DNA of 21,973 nucleotides from a virus. Below the pieces are notes generated by a model, which saw only the letters and a list, made by a program, of their open reading frames with translations, did no database searches and was not told where the DNA came from. Shown here one piece after another: positions 7,905-15,710 of this stretch. The DNA is taken from IMG/VR virus record IMGVR_UViG_3300030103_005108, positions 2,825 through 24,797 of that record, one strand, 5' to 3'. Every line of letters starts with the position of its first letter. Positions within the stretch are counted from its first letter, which is position 1. The translations under genes and the position numbers were made by a program.

Positions 7905-7916
7905 CTATTATAATAG
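7905..7916. promoter_or_regulatory. 12-bp palindrome with -10-like hexamers on both strands
   Basis: CTATTATAATAG is a perfect palindrome in the 54-bp gap between the divergent genes at 7900 and 7955. It contains TATAAT on the plus strand (7909-7914) and TATAAT on the minus strand (7907-7912). No good -35 box is visible on either side, so a bidirectional promoter is possible but not proven. Confidence 0.45.
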
Positions 7917-7954
7917 TAGGCACAGTTTAAAATAGATATTAATAGAGGTTAACT

Positions 7955-8485
7955 ATGTCAACTGCTTACGAACCTAATATACAAGGAGCTATTGCAGTCC
8001 TACGAGACTTAATGATAGCTAATAGTTTTACAATGACTCGTGAACCATATGAGCCTAATTACAGAGGTTTGGTTGATGCTGTTATTGACTTAAAAGAAGG
8101 CTTTCCGACTTTTGCTCCATTACAGGTTGGTTTTGATGCGACTGCATTTGAGAATGTTAGTGAGGGAGATGCTTTATTCATGAGAACAAGTGACGGTCAA
8201 GTTGGAAAAGCTAGTGCATCAAATGGGTTACAAGAAAATGCACAAGTTGTAGGTTTTGCTAATGCAGATGCCTCTGCAAATGCAACAGTAAAAGTAATTG
8301 TAATTGGATTAAAAACAATGTCAGGTTTAGATGCAGGGGATTTATATTTTCTTTCTCCATCAACTGCAGGAGCTATAACCCTTACTCCTCCTTCATCTGC
8401 CGGACAAGCTGTAGTAAGAGTTGGAGAAGCATCTACTGCAACACAGTTTGCAATTCGAATTGAACCACCTATTAAGTTAAGCTAA
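7955..8485 (+). CDS. Tail-associated beta protein, paralogue A
   Basis: This 176-residue protein has two parts. The N-terminus carries two copies of a short motif: YEPNIQGAIAVLRDL (about 5-19) and YEPNYRGLVDAVIDLKEG (about 33-50). The remainder is a beta domain, including FENVSEGDALFMRTSDGQVG, VVGFA, VKVIVIGL, GLDAGDLYFLSPSTAGAIT, PPSSAGQAVVRVGEAS and FAIRIEPPIKLS. That domain plan (a DGQVG turn, an 'AGDxYFLS ... G', then 'AG ... RVGEA') is widespread in marine phage tail proteins. A good Shine-Dalgarno site (AGAGG) precedes the ATG. It overlaps its paralogue at 8485 by one base (TAATG). A fibre-attachment or receptor-contact role is inferred. Confidence 0.55.
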   Translation: MSTAYEPNIQGAIAVLRDLMIANSFTMTREPYEPNYRGLVDAVIDLKEGFPTFAPLQVGFDATAFENVSEGDALFMRTSDGQVGKASASNGLQENAQVVGFANADASANATVKVIVIGLKTMSGLDAGDLYFLSPSTAGAITLTPPSSAGQAVVRVGEASTATQFAIRIEPPIKLS

Positions 8486-8949
8486 TGGCAAGTGTAGAAG
8501 CCCTCGCTCCATATCAACCTAATGCTCAAGGTCTTACGGAAGCTTTAATTGACCTAAAGTCAACGATGCCCAGTCAGACAGTATTTAAAGTCACTGGATA
8601 CAACACTACATGCTTTGAAGATGTTACTCAAGGTGATGCAGTATTTTCAAGAGCTAGTGATGGTCAAGTAGGAAAGGCTATTGCAAGTGATACATTTGAT
8701 AAGGCATGTGTTGCCGGAATCGCAGAGACTACTCAATCTGCTGGTCAGACAGTAAAAATAATTGTTGCCGGAATAGTAGCAACCTCTGGTTTAAATGCAG
8801 GTGATCAATACTTTTTATCTGCAGCTTCTGCCGGTGCAATTGTTGAAACGCCTCCGACAACTGCTGGTCACTTTGTAACAAGAGTAGGAGAAGCTGGTAG
8901 TACTGGTCAATTCATAGTCAATGCTGAACGACCAATTCTTTTAAGCTGA
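8485..8949 (+). CDS. Tail-associated beta protein, paralogue B
   Basis: The 154-residue protein is a clear tandem paralogue of the gene just before it. It has a single N-terminal YQPNAQGLTEALIDLKSTMP, then FEDVTQGDAVFSRASDGQVG, VAGIAE, VKIIVAGI, GLNAGDQYFLSAASAGAIVE, PPTTAGHFVTRVGEAGS and a final ILLS, all in the same order as paralogue A. The stop of A and the start of B overlap as TAATG, so B is probably translated by ribosomes finishing A. It carries one N-terminal motif where A carries two. Its role should match that of A, perhaps as a hetero-oligomer. Confidence 0.55.
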   Translation: MASVEALAPYQPNAQGLTEALIDLKSTMPSQTVFKVTGYNTTCFEDVTQGDAVFSRASDGQVGKAIASDTFDKACVAGIAETTQSAGQTVKIIVAGIVATSGLNAGDQYFLSAASAGAIVETPPTTAGHFVTRVGEAGSTGQFIVNAERPILLS

Positions 8950-8981
8950 CAGTTTACTGGACGTAAAATAAATATAACTAG

Positions 8982-9003
8982 CAATTCAATAATTTTTGAA
9001 TTG
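8982..9003 (+). repeat. Inverted repeat ahead of the large fibre gene
   Basis: CAATTCAA (8982-8989) and TTGAATTG (8996-9003) form an 8-bp perfect stem with a 6-base loop, ending 14 bp before the ATG at 9018. No T tract follows, so it is not a typical terminator. It could be an RNA hairpin affecting initiation or an operator. A smaller stem TTTAC/GTAAA (8953-8967) precedes it. Confidence 0.5.
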
Positions 9004-9017
9004 TATCGGAATATAAA

Positions 9018-10454
9018 ATGGCAACAAGAAAGGCACTTGTTTTAGTTTCAGGTCTATTTCAGGAGTTAAATTCTTCTTCTGATAAATTAGATTTTGCTGG
9101 AAATAGTACAACTGATTTAAGTGAAGGTTCGAATCAATATTTCACAACATCTAGAGCTAGAGGATCCGTATCAGTAACCGACAGTGGTGGAGATGGTTCT
9201 TTAGCTTACAACAGCACTTCGGGAGTAATCACATACACAGGTCCTTCAGCCTCCGAAGCTAGGGCACATTTTAGTGTTGCATCTGGATCAGGATTATCTT
9301 ACAACTCAAGTTCTGGAGAATTTGGAACATCTGCAATACCAAATAGCCAACTTGCTAATGATGACATAACAATAGGAAGCACTGCAGTTGCACTCGGAGG
9401 TTCGCAAGGAACTTTTACAGGTTTAACTTCTTTAGCCTCAACAACCTTAATATCAGGTGTAGCTGATGCAGCAAACTCTATAAAGTTAGCTAGTGGAAAT
9501 ATTACTTTCGAAGGATCTACAGCAGATGCAAATGAAACAATTCTTACTGCTACTGATGCAACAGGTGGAGACAAAACTCTAACCTTACCAAATGAGACTG
9601 GAACAATATTATCTACTGCATCTTCAATTGCTAACAGTAACCTAGCTAATTCGGCTGTTACTATTGGATCAACTTCTATCAGTCTTGGAGGAACAGTAAC
9701 TACATTTACTGGTTTATCTTCTTTAACCTCTACAACTTTAGTTGGTACAACACTTATTTCAGGTACAGCTGATGCAGCAAATTCAATAAAAATTGCAAGT
9801 GGAAATATTGTTTTTGAAGGATCTAGTGCAAATGATTTTGAGACAACTCTTACCGTAACTAATCCAACAGCGGATAGGACAATTACATTCCCAGATTCAA
9901 CAGGTACCGTAGTTTTATTAGGATCTTTAAGTGTAGCTGCCGGATCGGGATTAACTTATAACAGTGGAACTGGACAATTTGGGACAAGTTCCATACCAAA
10001 TGCTCAATTAGCAAACAGTACTGTGACGGTTGGAAGCACAGCTGTAGCTTTAGGAGCAAGTGCCACGACATTTACTGGATTGGCTTCCATAACTTCAACC
10101 GCTGTAGTAACAAATGACAGCGGATTTAGAGTTAGAAATAATAGTGATAATACAAAAATACTAGCCCTAGATTGCTCTTCTATATCAGGAAGCACAACAA
10201 GGACGTTAGTAGTTCCTGATTCAAATGGAACAATTGCAACTCAAGCTTATGTCCAAGCTCAGATTACCGCTGAAGATCTCGACATAACCACAGATTCTGG
10301 AACGATTGCTATCGATTTAGATTCTGAAACTCTACAGCTATCAGGAGGCACTGGAATTGATACAAGTGCTTCTGGTAACACAGTTACAGTGGCTGTAGAT
10401 TCAACTATAGCAACTGAAAGTTTTGCTACCGCAATAGCAGTGGCGTTAGGATAG
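9018..10454 (+). CDS. Repeat-rich tail fibre protein
   Basis: The 478-residue protein is built of repeated beta units and is almost pure Ser, Thr, Gly, Ala, Asn and hydrophobic strand residues. One unit, 'GSGLSYNSSSGEFGTSAIP' plus 'QLAND ... IGSTAVALGG ... TFTGLTSL', begins near residues 93 and 311, with a shorter relative near 212. A second unit, 'ADAANSIKLASGNITFEGS ... KTLTLPNETGTILS', recurs with strong similarity after a GTTLISG spacer and in degenerate form near 372-406. Such trimeric beta fibres contact the host surface. No chaperone domain is visible at the C-terminus (…FATAIAVALG). Its last codons supply an AGGA site for the next gene. Confidence 0.65.
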   Translation: MATRKALVLVSGLFQELNSSSDKLDFAGNSTTDLSEGSNQYFTTSRARGSVSVTDSGGDGSLAYNSTSGVITYTGPSASEARAHFSVASGSGLSYNSSSGEFGTSAIPNSQLANDDITIGSTAVALGGSQGTFTGLTSLASTTLISGVADAANSIKLASGNITFEGSTADANETILTATDATGGDKTLTLPNETGTILSTASSIANSNLANSAVTIGSTSISLGGTVTTFTGLSSLTSTTLVGTTLISGTADAANSIKIASGNIVFEGSSANDFETTLTVTNPTADRTITFPDSTGTVVLLGSLSVAAGSGLTYNSGTGQFGTSSIPNAQLANSTVTVGSTAVALGASATTFTGLASITSTAVVTNDSGFRVRNNSDNTKILALDCSSISGSTTRTLVVPDSNGTIATQAYVQAQITAEDLDITTDSGTIAIDLDSETLQLSGGTGIDTSASGNTVTVAVDSTIATESFATAIAVALG

Positions 10455-10458
10455 TATT

Positions 10459-10863
10459 ATGGCAACCCAAGTTCAATTTAGAAGAGGAACAACAGCTGAG
10501 CACTCAGGATTTAAAGGTGCAGATGGTGAAGTAACTGTAGATACTTCATTAAAAACTGTTGTTATACATGATGCAATAACAAATGGTGGTTTTCCAGTTT
10601 TAAGACAAGATGGTTCTAATTCACAATTTGAAAGAGGATCAACAACAAACTGTGCATTAAAATTTGCAGGAGATCCTAATACAGGAATAATTAGTCCAGC
10701 TTCCGATGAAATTGCTCTCGTAACTGGTGGGTCTACTCATCTTACAATAGATGCTAATGGAGCTGCTACCTTTACAGGTAATGTCCAAGTAAATGGATCT
10801 TTATCAGTCACAGGTAATTTCGATTCCGGAGAAAACTTAGCATTAATTATTGCTTTAGGATAA
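10459..10863 (+). CDS. Short fibre protein, Mtd-like N-terminus
   Basis: This 134-residue protein opens MATQVQFRRGTTAEHSGFKG followed by DGEVTVDTSLKTVVIHD, the classic 'QFRRGTtaeh..F.G..GEvtvdt..ktlvvhD' N-terminal domain found in phage tail fibres and the Mtd receptor-binding protein. The second half, 'FAGDPNTGIISPASDEIALV' then 'THLTIDANGAATFTGNVQVN', is a fibre repeat that also appears as 'GDENSGLF ... FDSNG' in the 690-aa fibre. It starts 4 bp after the large fibre gene with an AGGA site embedded in that gene's last codons. Both proteins end in '…ALG'. It is probably a fibre adaptor or short fibre. Confidence 0.65.
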   Translation: MATQVQFRRGTTAEHSGFKGADGEVTVDTSLKTVVIHDAITNGGFPVLRQDGSNSQFERGSTTNCALKFAGDPNTGIISPASDEIALVTGGSTHLTIDANGAATFTGNVQVNGSLSVTGNFDSGENLALIIALG

Positions 10864-10864
10864 T

Positions 10865-11206
10865 ATGGCAAACACCTTCAAAGTCGATACAAAATCAAGT
10901 TGTGTTACAGATGCACATACGAGTTCAAATGCGAATGTCTTATCAGCAGGAGGTTCTGCTACATTAGTTCTTTTAAGTATTTTAGTTGCAAATAAGACAG
11001 GAGCTAGTGCTGATGTAGATGTTTTCTTAGTGACGAATACAGGTGATGACGTTTTTCTTTTAAGAAACGCACCGATACCAGCAGGATCTTCGCTTGAATT
11101 AATTAGTGGATCAAAAGTAATTATGGAGAGTAGTGATGTTCTTAGGGTTAGAACTGATACCGCTAGTGCTATTGATGTAGCAATAAGTTATCTAGAGCAG
11201 ACATAA
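10865..11206 (+). CDS. Small beta-rich tail protein
   Basis: The 113-residue product has no signal peptide or membrane segment. It shows strands such as SATLVLLSILVANKTGASAD, VDVFLVTNTGDDVFLL, PIPAGSSLELISGSKVIMES and DVLRVRTDTASAIDVAISYL. I recall similar short proteins beside fibre genes in cyanophage genomes. It starts one base after the previous stop, with AGGA provided by the previous gene's last codons (spacing four bases), and is followed after 1 bp by the chaperone-like gene. A tail or fibre-attachment role is likely from context only. Confidence 0.5.
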   Translation: MANTFKVDTKSSCVTDAHTSSNANVLSAGGSATLVLLSILVANKTGASADVDVFLVTNTGDDVFLLRNAPIPAGSSLELISGSKVIMESSDVLRVRTDTASAIDVAISYLEQT

Positions 11207-11207
11207 A

Positions 11208-11525
11208 ATGGGATTATCAGTAAATAACGACCTTGTAAATTTATCTGATAATTTTGAGATACTTAAGGCAAAGGTTGAGGCTATTGAAATTATACTTTAC
11301 GGTGAAAGAGTTTTAGAATTAGATGACTCTACTTGGGAAAATATTCGAAAAAAAAGAGATTATATTTTAAAATCTACAGATTGGACAGTTATACCAGGAT
11401 GCTCAGTAGATCAAGCACAATGGTCTGCATATAGGCAAAATTTAAGAGATATTCCTCAGACATACACAGTAATTACAGATGTTACTTGGCCGACGCAGCC
11501 CTCTACTTCTGGACCTAACAGTTAG
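11208..11525 (+). CDS. Phage tail assembly chaperone-like protein
   Basis: The 105-residue protein carries the signature of phage tail assembly chaperones (the family often found beside or fused to tail fibres): RKKRDYILKSTDWTVIPGC at about 47-65, W72, YRQNLRDIP at 75-83 and VTWPTQP at 92-98. In the family the 'R-D-x-x-L-x-x-T-D-W' and 'W-x-x-Y-R-Q-x-L-R-D-I-P ... W-P-x-x-P' elements are the defining parts, and all are present. The N-terminal 40 residues form a helix (NLSDNFEILKAKVEAIEIIL). It lies between fibre genes, consistent with helping fibre or tail maturation, and it should not be a major virion component. Confidence 0.75.
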   Translation: MGLSVNNDLVNLSDNFEILKAKVEAIEIILYGERVLELDDSTWENIRKKRDYILKSTDWTVIPGCSVDQAQWSAYRQNLRDIPQTYTVITDVTWPTQPSTSGPNS

Positions 11526-11592
11526 AAAGTTCCCATATTTACTGAGCTTAAAATAATTAAAGAAATAAAGAAGACTTCTAGTTTAATCTGCT

Positions 11593-13665
11593 ATGCCATA
11601 TATAGGAAATACTATTCGTGCTGCTGACGATTATAGATTAATTGATGACATAAGCAGTGGATTCAACGGCAGCACCACAAGTTTTGCATTACAAGTTGCT
11701 GGTTCAGCTCCAGTTCCTTTTCCAAAATCACCTCAACAGGTTTTAATATCAGTAAACGGAGTTATTCAAGAACCTGATCCTACTGGAGCTTCAGGATTTA
11801 ATTTAGTTGGTACAAATATAGTTTTTAGTTCTGCTCCTACAAATGGGCATGCATTTTTTGGAATAATATATGCGACTGCTGATTACCTAAATGCAGGTGG
11901 TAACTTCCCTGCAGGTAGTTTGGGTGCTCCATCTATCACGTTCATAGGGGATGAAAATAGTGGTCTATTTAGAAAAAGCGGTGGTAGTGTAGGTTTTGTT
12001 TCTGATGCTACTGAGATAGCTAATTTTGATAGTAATGGAATAACTATTTCCTCTGGTAATTTAATTATTCCTGACAGTATTATTCATAATGGAGATGCAA
12101 ATACAAAGATACGATTTCCAGCTGTTGATACAGTAACGATAGAAACTGCTGGTAGTGAGAGACTAAGAGTTGATTCGTCTGGAAATGTAGGTATAGGTAC
12201 AACAGGTCCAGCACGTAATTTGGAAGTTAAAGGTGCATCAGGTGATCCAGTTCATTTTAAATTAGAAGGAGATCCAGCTGACTATGCACGTATAATGTTT
12301 GCTGATGGCACTGACGATAATATTGGTGAGATACGTTATAACTTTGGTAGCGATTTTATGTCGTTCACTGCAAATGCAACAGAGCGTATGCGTATAGATT
12401 CGTCTGGAAGAGTTGGTATAGGTACAACAAGTCCAGGTTCATATAACGGTGGTTTTGATAATTTCGTTATAAGAGGATCTGGTAATACTGGACTGACTAT
12501 AAGCACTGATGATAATAGCTTCGGACAAATCTGTTTTAGTAATGCTGAAGATGCTCATGTCTCAGGAGCTATACAATATCGTAACAGTGATAACATCCTT
12601 GAATTAAGGGCAGGTGAGTCTAATGGAGCAGTAATTTTTTCTACAGTTTCCAATACAGAACGCATGCGTATAGATTCGTCTGGAAACGTAGGTATTGGAA
12701 TTACAGATCCAGATCAAAAAGTTGAAGTGGCAGGTGTTGTCGCTGGAAATGATTTAATGGTTGGTCGAACAGCAAATAGATTTCCAATTATACAAAGGCA
12801 CACTGTATCTGCAGGAAGTCAAAGTTTGACTATTACAGCAGGGGCAGGGTTAACAACTAACTCTACCTCAGCACCAACCCTTAATGATGCTTTAAATGGT
12901 GCTGCGATACAAATAGTAGGTGGTAATCCAACAAGTGATGTTTTTGGTGGTGGTATTAGATATTATGCAAATGGTCATACAAGTCCTAATAACCCAGGCA
13001 CTGGAAATCAACACGTTTTTTATAGAAGGTCAGCAGCAAATACTTTTACTGAAGCAGTAAGAATAACACATACTGGTCACTTTAAAGCTTCAACTGAAGG
13101 TAACTATGTAGATATTACTGGAAATTATCATGAAAGTTTCACTAATACAAATAATCAACATATTCACTGGTTTCAGCATAGTGGTAGTACGCAAGCACAA
13201 CAATTTGGTATAAGAGTCCGGACAGGTGATGATGGTAATGACTCAAATGCTTTAATACAAGCTTCAAGTGGTAGTGCAACTGCTGGTTTAATTTTACGAA
13301 ATGGCTCTTTCCAAAGTCGTAATAATTCTTTTGGTGGAATATCTGACATAAAATTAAAAGAAAATATTGTTGATGCAAAATCTCAATGGGATGACATAAA
13401 AGCAATAAAATTTAGAAATTTTAATTTTAAAGATAATCCAACACAAAAAATGTTAGGTGTTGTTGCACAAGAAATTGAACTTGTTTCTGCTGGTTTAGTT
13501 GAAGATATTCCAGATAGAGATCCAGATACAAATGAAGATTTAGGCACTGTTACAAAACATGTAAAAAGTTCTATTCTTTATATGAAAGCAATGAAGTGTT
13601 TACAGGAAGCTATGGCAAAAATAGAGGTGTTAGAAACAGAAGTTGCAGCATTAAAAGCAGCTTAA
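11593..13665 (+). CDS. Tail fibre with S74 self-cleaving chaperone
   Basis: This 690-residue fibre starts with a domain shared with the fibre at 14082 (DDISSGFNGSTTSFALQV ... VLISVNGVIQEP). It continues with repeats of the type 'ERMRIDSSGNVGIGTTSPG' at about residues 189-204, 262-278 and 354-369. The C-terminus, from S584, is an intramolecular chaperone of the endosialidase type (Peptidase_S74): SDIKLKENI, then IKFRNFNFKD, MLGVVAQEIE and a final coiled coil (MKAMKCLQEAMAKIEVLE). The catalytic pair S584 and K589 (S-D-x-x-x-K) is intact, so cleavage before S584 is expected after trimer folding. It follows the tail chaperone gene by 67 bp. It binds the host surface. Confidence 0.85.
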   Translation: MPYIGNTIRAADDYRLIDDISSGFNGSTTSFALQVAGSAPVPFPKSPQQVLISVNGVIQEPDPTGASGFNLVGTNIVFSSAPTNGHAFFGIIYATADYLNAGGNFPAGSLGAPSITFIGDENSGLFRKSGGSVGFVSDATEIANFDSNGITISSGNLIIPDSIIHNGDANTKIRFPAVDTVTIETAGSERLRVDSSGNVGIGTTGPARNLEVKGASGDPVHFKLEGDPADYARIMFADGTDDNIGEIRYNFGSDFMSFTANATERMRIDSSGRVGIGTTSPGSYNGGFDNFVIRGSGNTGLTISTDDNSFGQICFSNAEDAHVSGAIQYRNSDNILELRAGESNGAVIFSTVSNTERMRIDSSGNVGIGITDPDQKVEVAGVVAGNDLMVGRTANRFPIIQRHTVSAGSQSLTITAGAGLTTNSTSAPTLNDALNGAAIQIVGGNPTSDVFGGGIRYYANGHTSPNNPGTGNQHVFYRRSAANTFTEAVRITHTGHFKASTEGNYVDITGNYHESFTNTNNQHIHWFQHSGSTQAQQFGIRVRTGDDGNDSNALIQASSGSATAGLILRNGSFQSRNNSFGGISDIKLKENIVDAKSQWDDIKAIKFRNFNFKDNPTQKMLGVVAQEIELVSAGLVEDIPDRDPDTNEDLGTVTKHVKSSILYMKAMKCLQEAMAKIEVLETEVAALKAA
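12384..12409 (+). repeat. Fibre DNA repeat, copy in first fibre
   Basis: This stretch, encoding ERMRIDSSG-type residues, is identical over about 25 bases (core GATTCGTCTGGAA) to 14712-14736 in the second fibre. Another copy within the same gene at 12664-12695 shares about 32 bases with 14715-14746. A more diverged copy is at 12172-12204. The shared codon choice points to recent duplication or recombination. Confidence 0.7.
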
Positions 13666-13711
13666 AAATAAGTCAAAGTAAAATTAAAATATATTGATTA
13701 TTTTTTAAAAA

Positions 13712-14038
13712 ATGGCTGTTACATGGGGTGTTGTTTCTCTTGATTCAACAAAAACAGTAGGAAGTTTATCTAATGTCGTGACTACTGTTCATTGGACTGC
13801 TTCGGAAAGTGAGACTGTTGGTGAAGATACATATACAGGAAGCTCATATGGTTCTGTAGGTTTAGCTGAGGCTGACTCATCATCTTTTACTGCTTATAGT
13901 GACATTAAAGAATCTGATGCTATTGCATGGGCGAAGGCTGCAATAGGAGCTGATGAAGTTACTGCAATAGAAACAAGTATTGCTAATCAAATTACTGAAG
14001 CTAAAACACCAACTACAGCCACTGGAGTACCTTGGTAA
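13712..14038 (+). CDS. Cyanophage fibre-linked small protein (DUF7936-like)
   Basis: The 108-residue protein reads MAVTWGVVSLDSTKTVGSLS, VVTTVHWTASESE, then a Ser/Gly-rich loop (YTGSSYGSVGL) and a helical C-terminal half (DAIAWAKAAIGADEVTAIET) ending in TATGVPW. I recall the same plan ('VHW ... SE(T) ... GS.G ... W.K..lG..ev...E.si..qi......PATE.G.PW') in proteins next to tail fibres of many cyanophages, where it is called DUF7936; that assignment is from memory. It lies between two fibre genes and probably works with them. There is no Shine-Dalgarno site; an A/T-rich run precedes the ATG. Confidence 0.6.
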   Translation: MAVTWGVVSLDSTKTVGSLSNVVTTVHWTASESETVGEDTYTGSSYGSVGLAEADSSSFTAYSDIKESDAIAWAKAAIGADEVTAIETSIANQITEAKTPTTATGVPW

Positions 14039-14081
14039 AATTAGCCATTTTAAACTAGATATATCAAAACTAGTTATTTAG

Positions 14082-15653
14082 ATGGCATACATAGGAGCAG
14101 AACCTGTACCAGGTCAGAATAGAGAAGTTGATGACATATCAAGTGGTTTTAATGGCAGCACTACTGCATTTACCCTTCAAGTTTCCTCATCAAATGTAAG
14201 TCCAGAAAGTGCAAATAACATACTAATAAATCTTGGTGGTGTTTTACAGAATCCCGGAACAGATTATACAATTGCTGCGAGTACCATAACTTTTACTACA
14301 GCTCCAGCAGCCGGTCTTAGTTTCTTTGGATTGATATTAGGAGCTGGAATAAATACAGCAACTGTAGCCGATGACACGATAGGTGCTTCTAAATTAATTG
14401 ATACAGCGGTTACCGCAGGTAGTTATACGACTGCTGACATTACAGTTGATGCTCAGGGAAGAATTACAGCTGCAGCAAGTGGAACAATCTCAGGAGCTGA
14501 GATAGCTGATCAGGCCGTAACAAATGCCAAGGTAAATAACTCAGCTGCTATTGCAGGTACAAAGATTAGTCCAGATTTTGGATCTCAGGCAATATCTACA
14601 ACTAATGATTCCGTTACTATCGGTGATAGTATTATTCACTCTGGTGATACAAACACAAAGATAAGATTCCCAGCAGCCGATACAGTCACAGTCGAAACTG
14701 CTGGTTCAGAACGTATGCGTATAGATTCGTCTGGAAACGTAGGTATAGGTTCTTCAGTTACAAATCAATTTGGTCATAAATTATGTATTGAGGATACAAG
14801 TGGATCAATATTTTATGCACAACACTCAACATCAGGAATACAATTAAAACTGAATTTAGATAATACTAATAATGTTGCATTATTTGGAACAGTTTCTTCA
14901 GACGACTTACAATTTGTTACCGCAAATAATAATGCCCTTCTTATAGACTCGTCTGGGAGGTTATTAACAGGTGGAGCTACATCTTCGCATGGATCAACAA
15001 ATGCTGATGATTTACAGATTGGTGCAAATAATCAAGGTAATCAAACTGGAATTACTTTAGGAAGTGCTAGTGCAAGTAGTGTTAGATTTGCTGACGCTAG
15101 TGATGACACTTCTGGAGCGATAAATTATATACATAGTGATGATACCATGCGTTTTTCAACTGGATCTAGTGAAAGAGTAAGATTTGATAGTGATGGATTA
15201 AAGTTTAACGGAGACACGTCAGCAGATAACGCACTTGACGACTATGAAGAGGGAACTTTCACGCCACAATTTGCTGGTGTAGGTGGTGGTCCAACCTCAA
15301 TAACTTTTGGAACTAACAACGGAGGAAACTATGTAAAAATAGGTCATCTTGTATTTGTTTCAGGCCGATCTGAAATTACTGCTTCTTCAGGTGGTAGTCA
15401 GCATTGGTTAATAACTAATATGCCGTTTGTTTCAAAATCTGGTGGGAAACAATTTGAGTCAATAGGTCATATTGCTCTTGAAAACTTTGCTATTCCTGAT
15501 GATGTAATAGACCTTGTTGCAGTTAAGGAGCAAGGTAATAACAATATGCTCTTTAGTGGTACTAGAAAAAATAATACCTTAACTGTTGGTATTAGTCATG
15601 GAAATGATCAAGTTTATAACGTATCATTTGCAGTTTGTTATAGGACTGCTTAG
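14082..15653 (+). CDS. Second tail fibre, no chaperone domain
   Basis: The 523-residue protein shares its first 90 residues with the 690-aa fibre (DDISSGFNGSTTAFTLQV ... ILINLGGVLQNP ... FFGLILG). It then has the linker 'DDTIGASKLIDTAVTAGSY ... ADITVDAQGRITAA', common in cyanophage fibres, and a repeat unit 'DSIIHSGDTNTKIRFPA ... ERMRIDSSGNVGIGSS' matching the other fibre at both protein and DNA level. The C-terminal about 140 residues (from YEEGTFTPQF) form a distinct beta domain ending NVSFAVCYRTA, similar in outline to receptor-contact tips. There is no S74 chaperone. An inverted repeat AACTAG/CTAGTT (14053-14075) lies just upstream. Probably an alternative or partner receptor-binding fibre. 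Confidence 0.75.
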   Translation: MAYIGAEPVPGQNREVDDISSGFNGSTTAFTLQVSSSNVSPESANNILINLGGVLQNPGTDYTIAASTITFTTAPAAGLSFFGLILGAGINTATVADDTIGASKLIDTAVTAGSYTTADITVDAQGRITAAASGTISGAEIADQAVTNAKVNNSAAIAGTKISPDFGSQAISTTNDSVTIGDSIIHSGDTNTKIRFPAADTVTVETAGSERMRIDSSGNVGIGSSVTNQFGHKLCIEDTSGSIFYAQHSTSGIQLKLNLDNTNNVALFGTVSSDDLQFVTANNNALLIDSSGRLLTGGATSSHGSTNADDLQIGANNQGNQTGITLGSASASSVRFADASDDTSGAINYIHSDDTMRFSTGSSERVRFDSDGLKFNGDTSADNALDDYEEGTFTPQFAGVGGGPTSITFGTNNGGNYVKIGHLVFVSGRSEITASSGGSQHWLITNMPFVSKSGGKQFESIGHIALENFAIPDDVIDLVAVKEQGNNNMLFSGTRKNNTLTVGISHGNDQVYNVSFAVCYRTA

Positions 15654-15710
15654 ACCGTTAGCAAGTCTTTAAACTATGCCTAAACCTGTTTTAATTGGAG
15701 ATTAATCCTA

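Noticed and set aside
9299-10195. Minus-strand open frames opposite the large fibre gene
   Set aside because: They lie wholly inside a repetitive Ser/Thr/Gly-rich coding gene, mirror its composition and have no ribosome-binding sites or recognisable domains.
8976-14075. AACTAG/CTAGTT motif before several fibre genes (8976, 11578, 14053, 14070)
   Set aside because: The hexamer also occurs inside many coding regions here, so the upstream placement is not clearly more than chance.
11593-15653. Diversity-generating retroelement acting on the fibres
   Set aside because: The N-terminal Mtd-like domains made me look, but I found no reverse transcriptase, no template repeat and no adenine-specific variation in this window.
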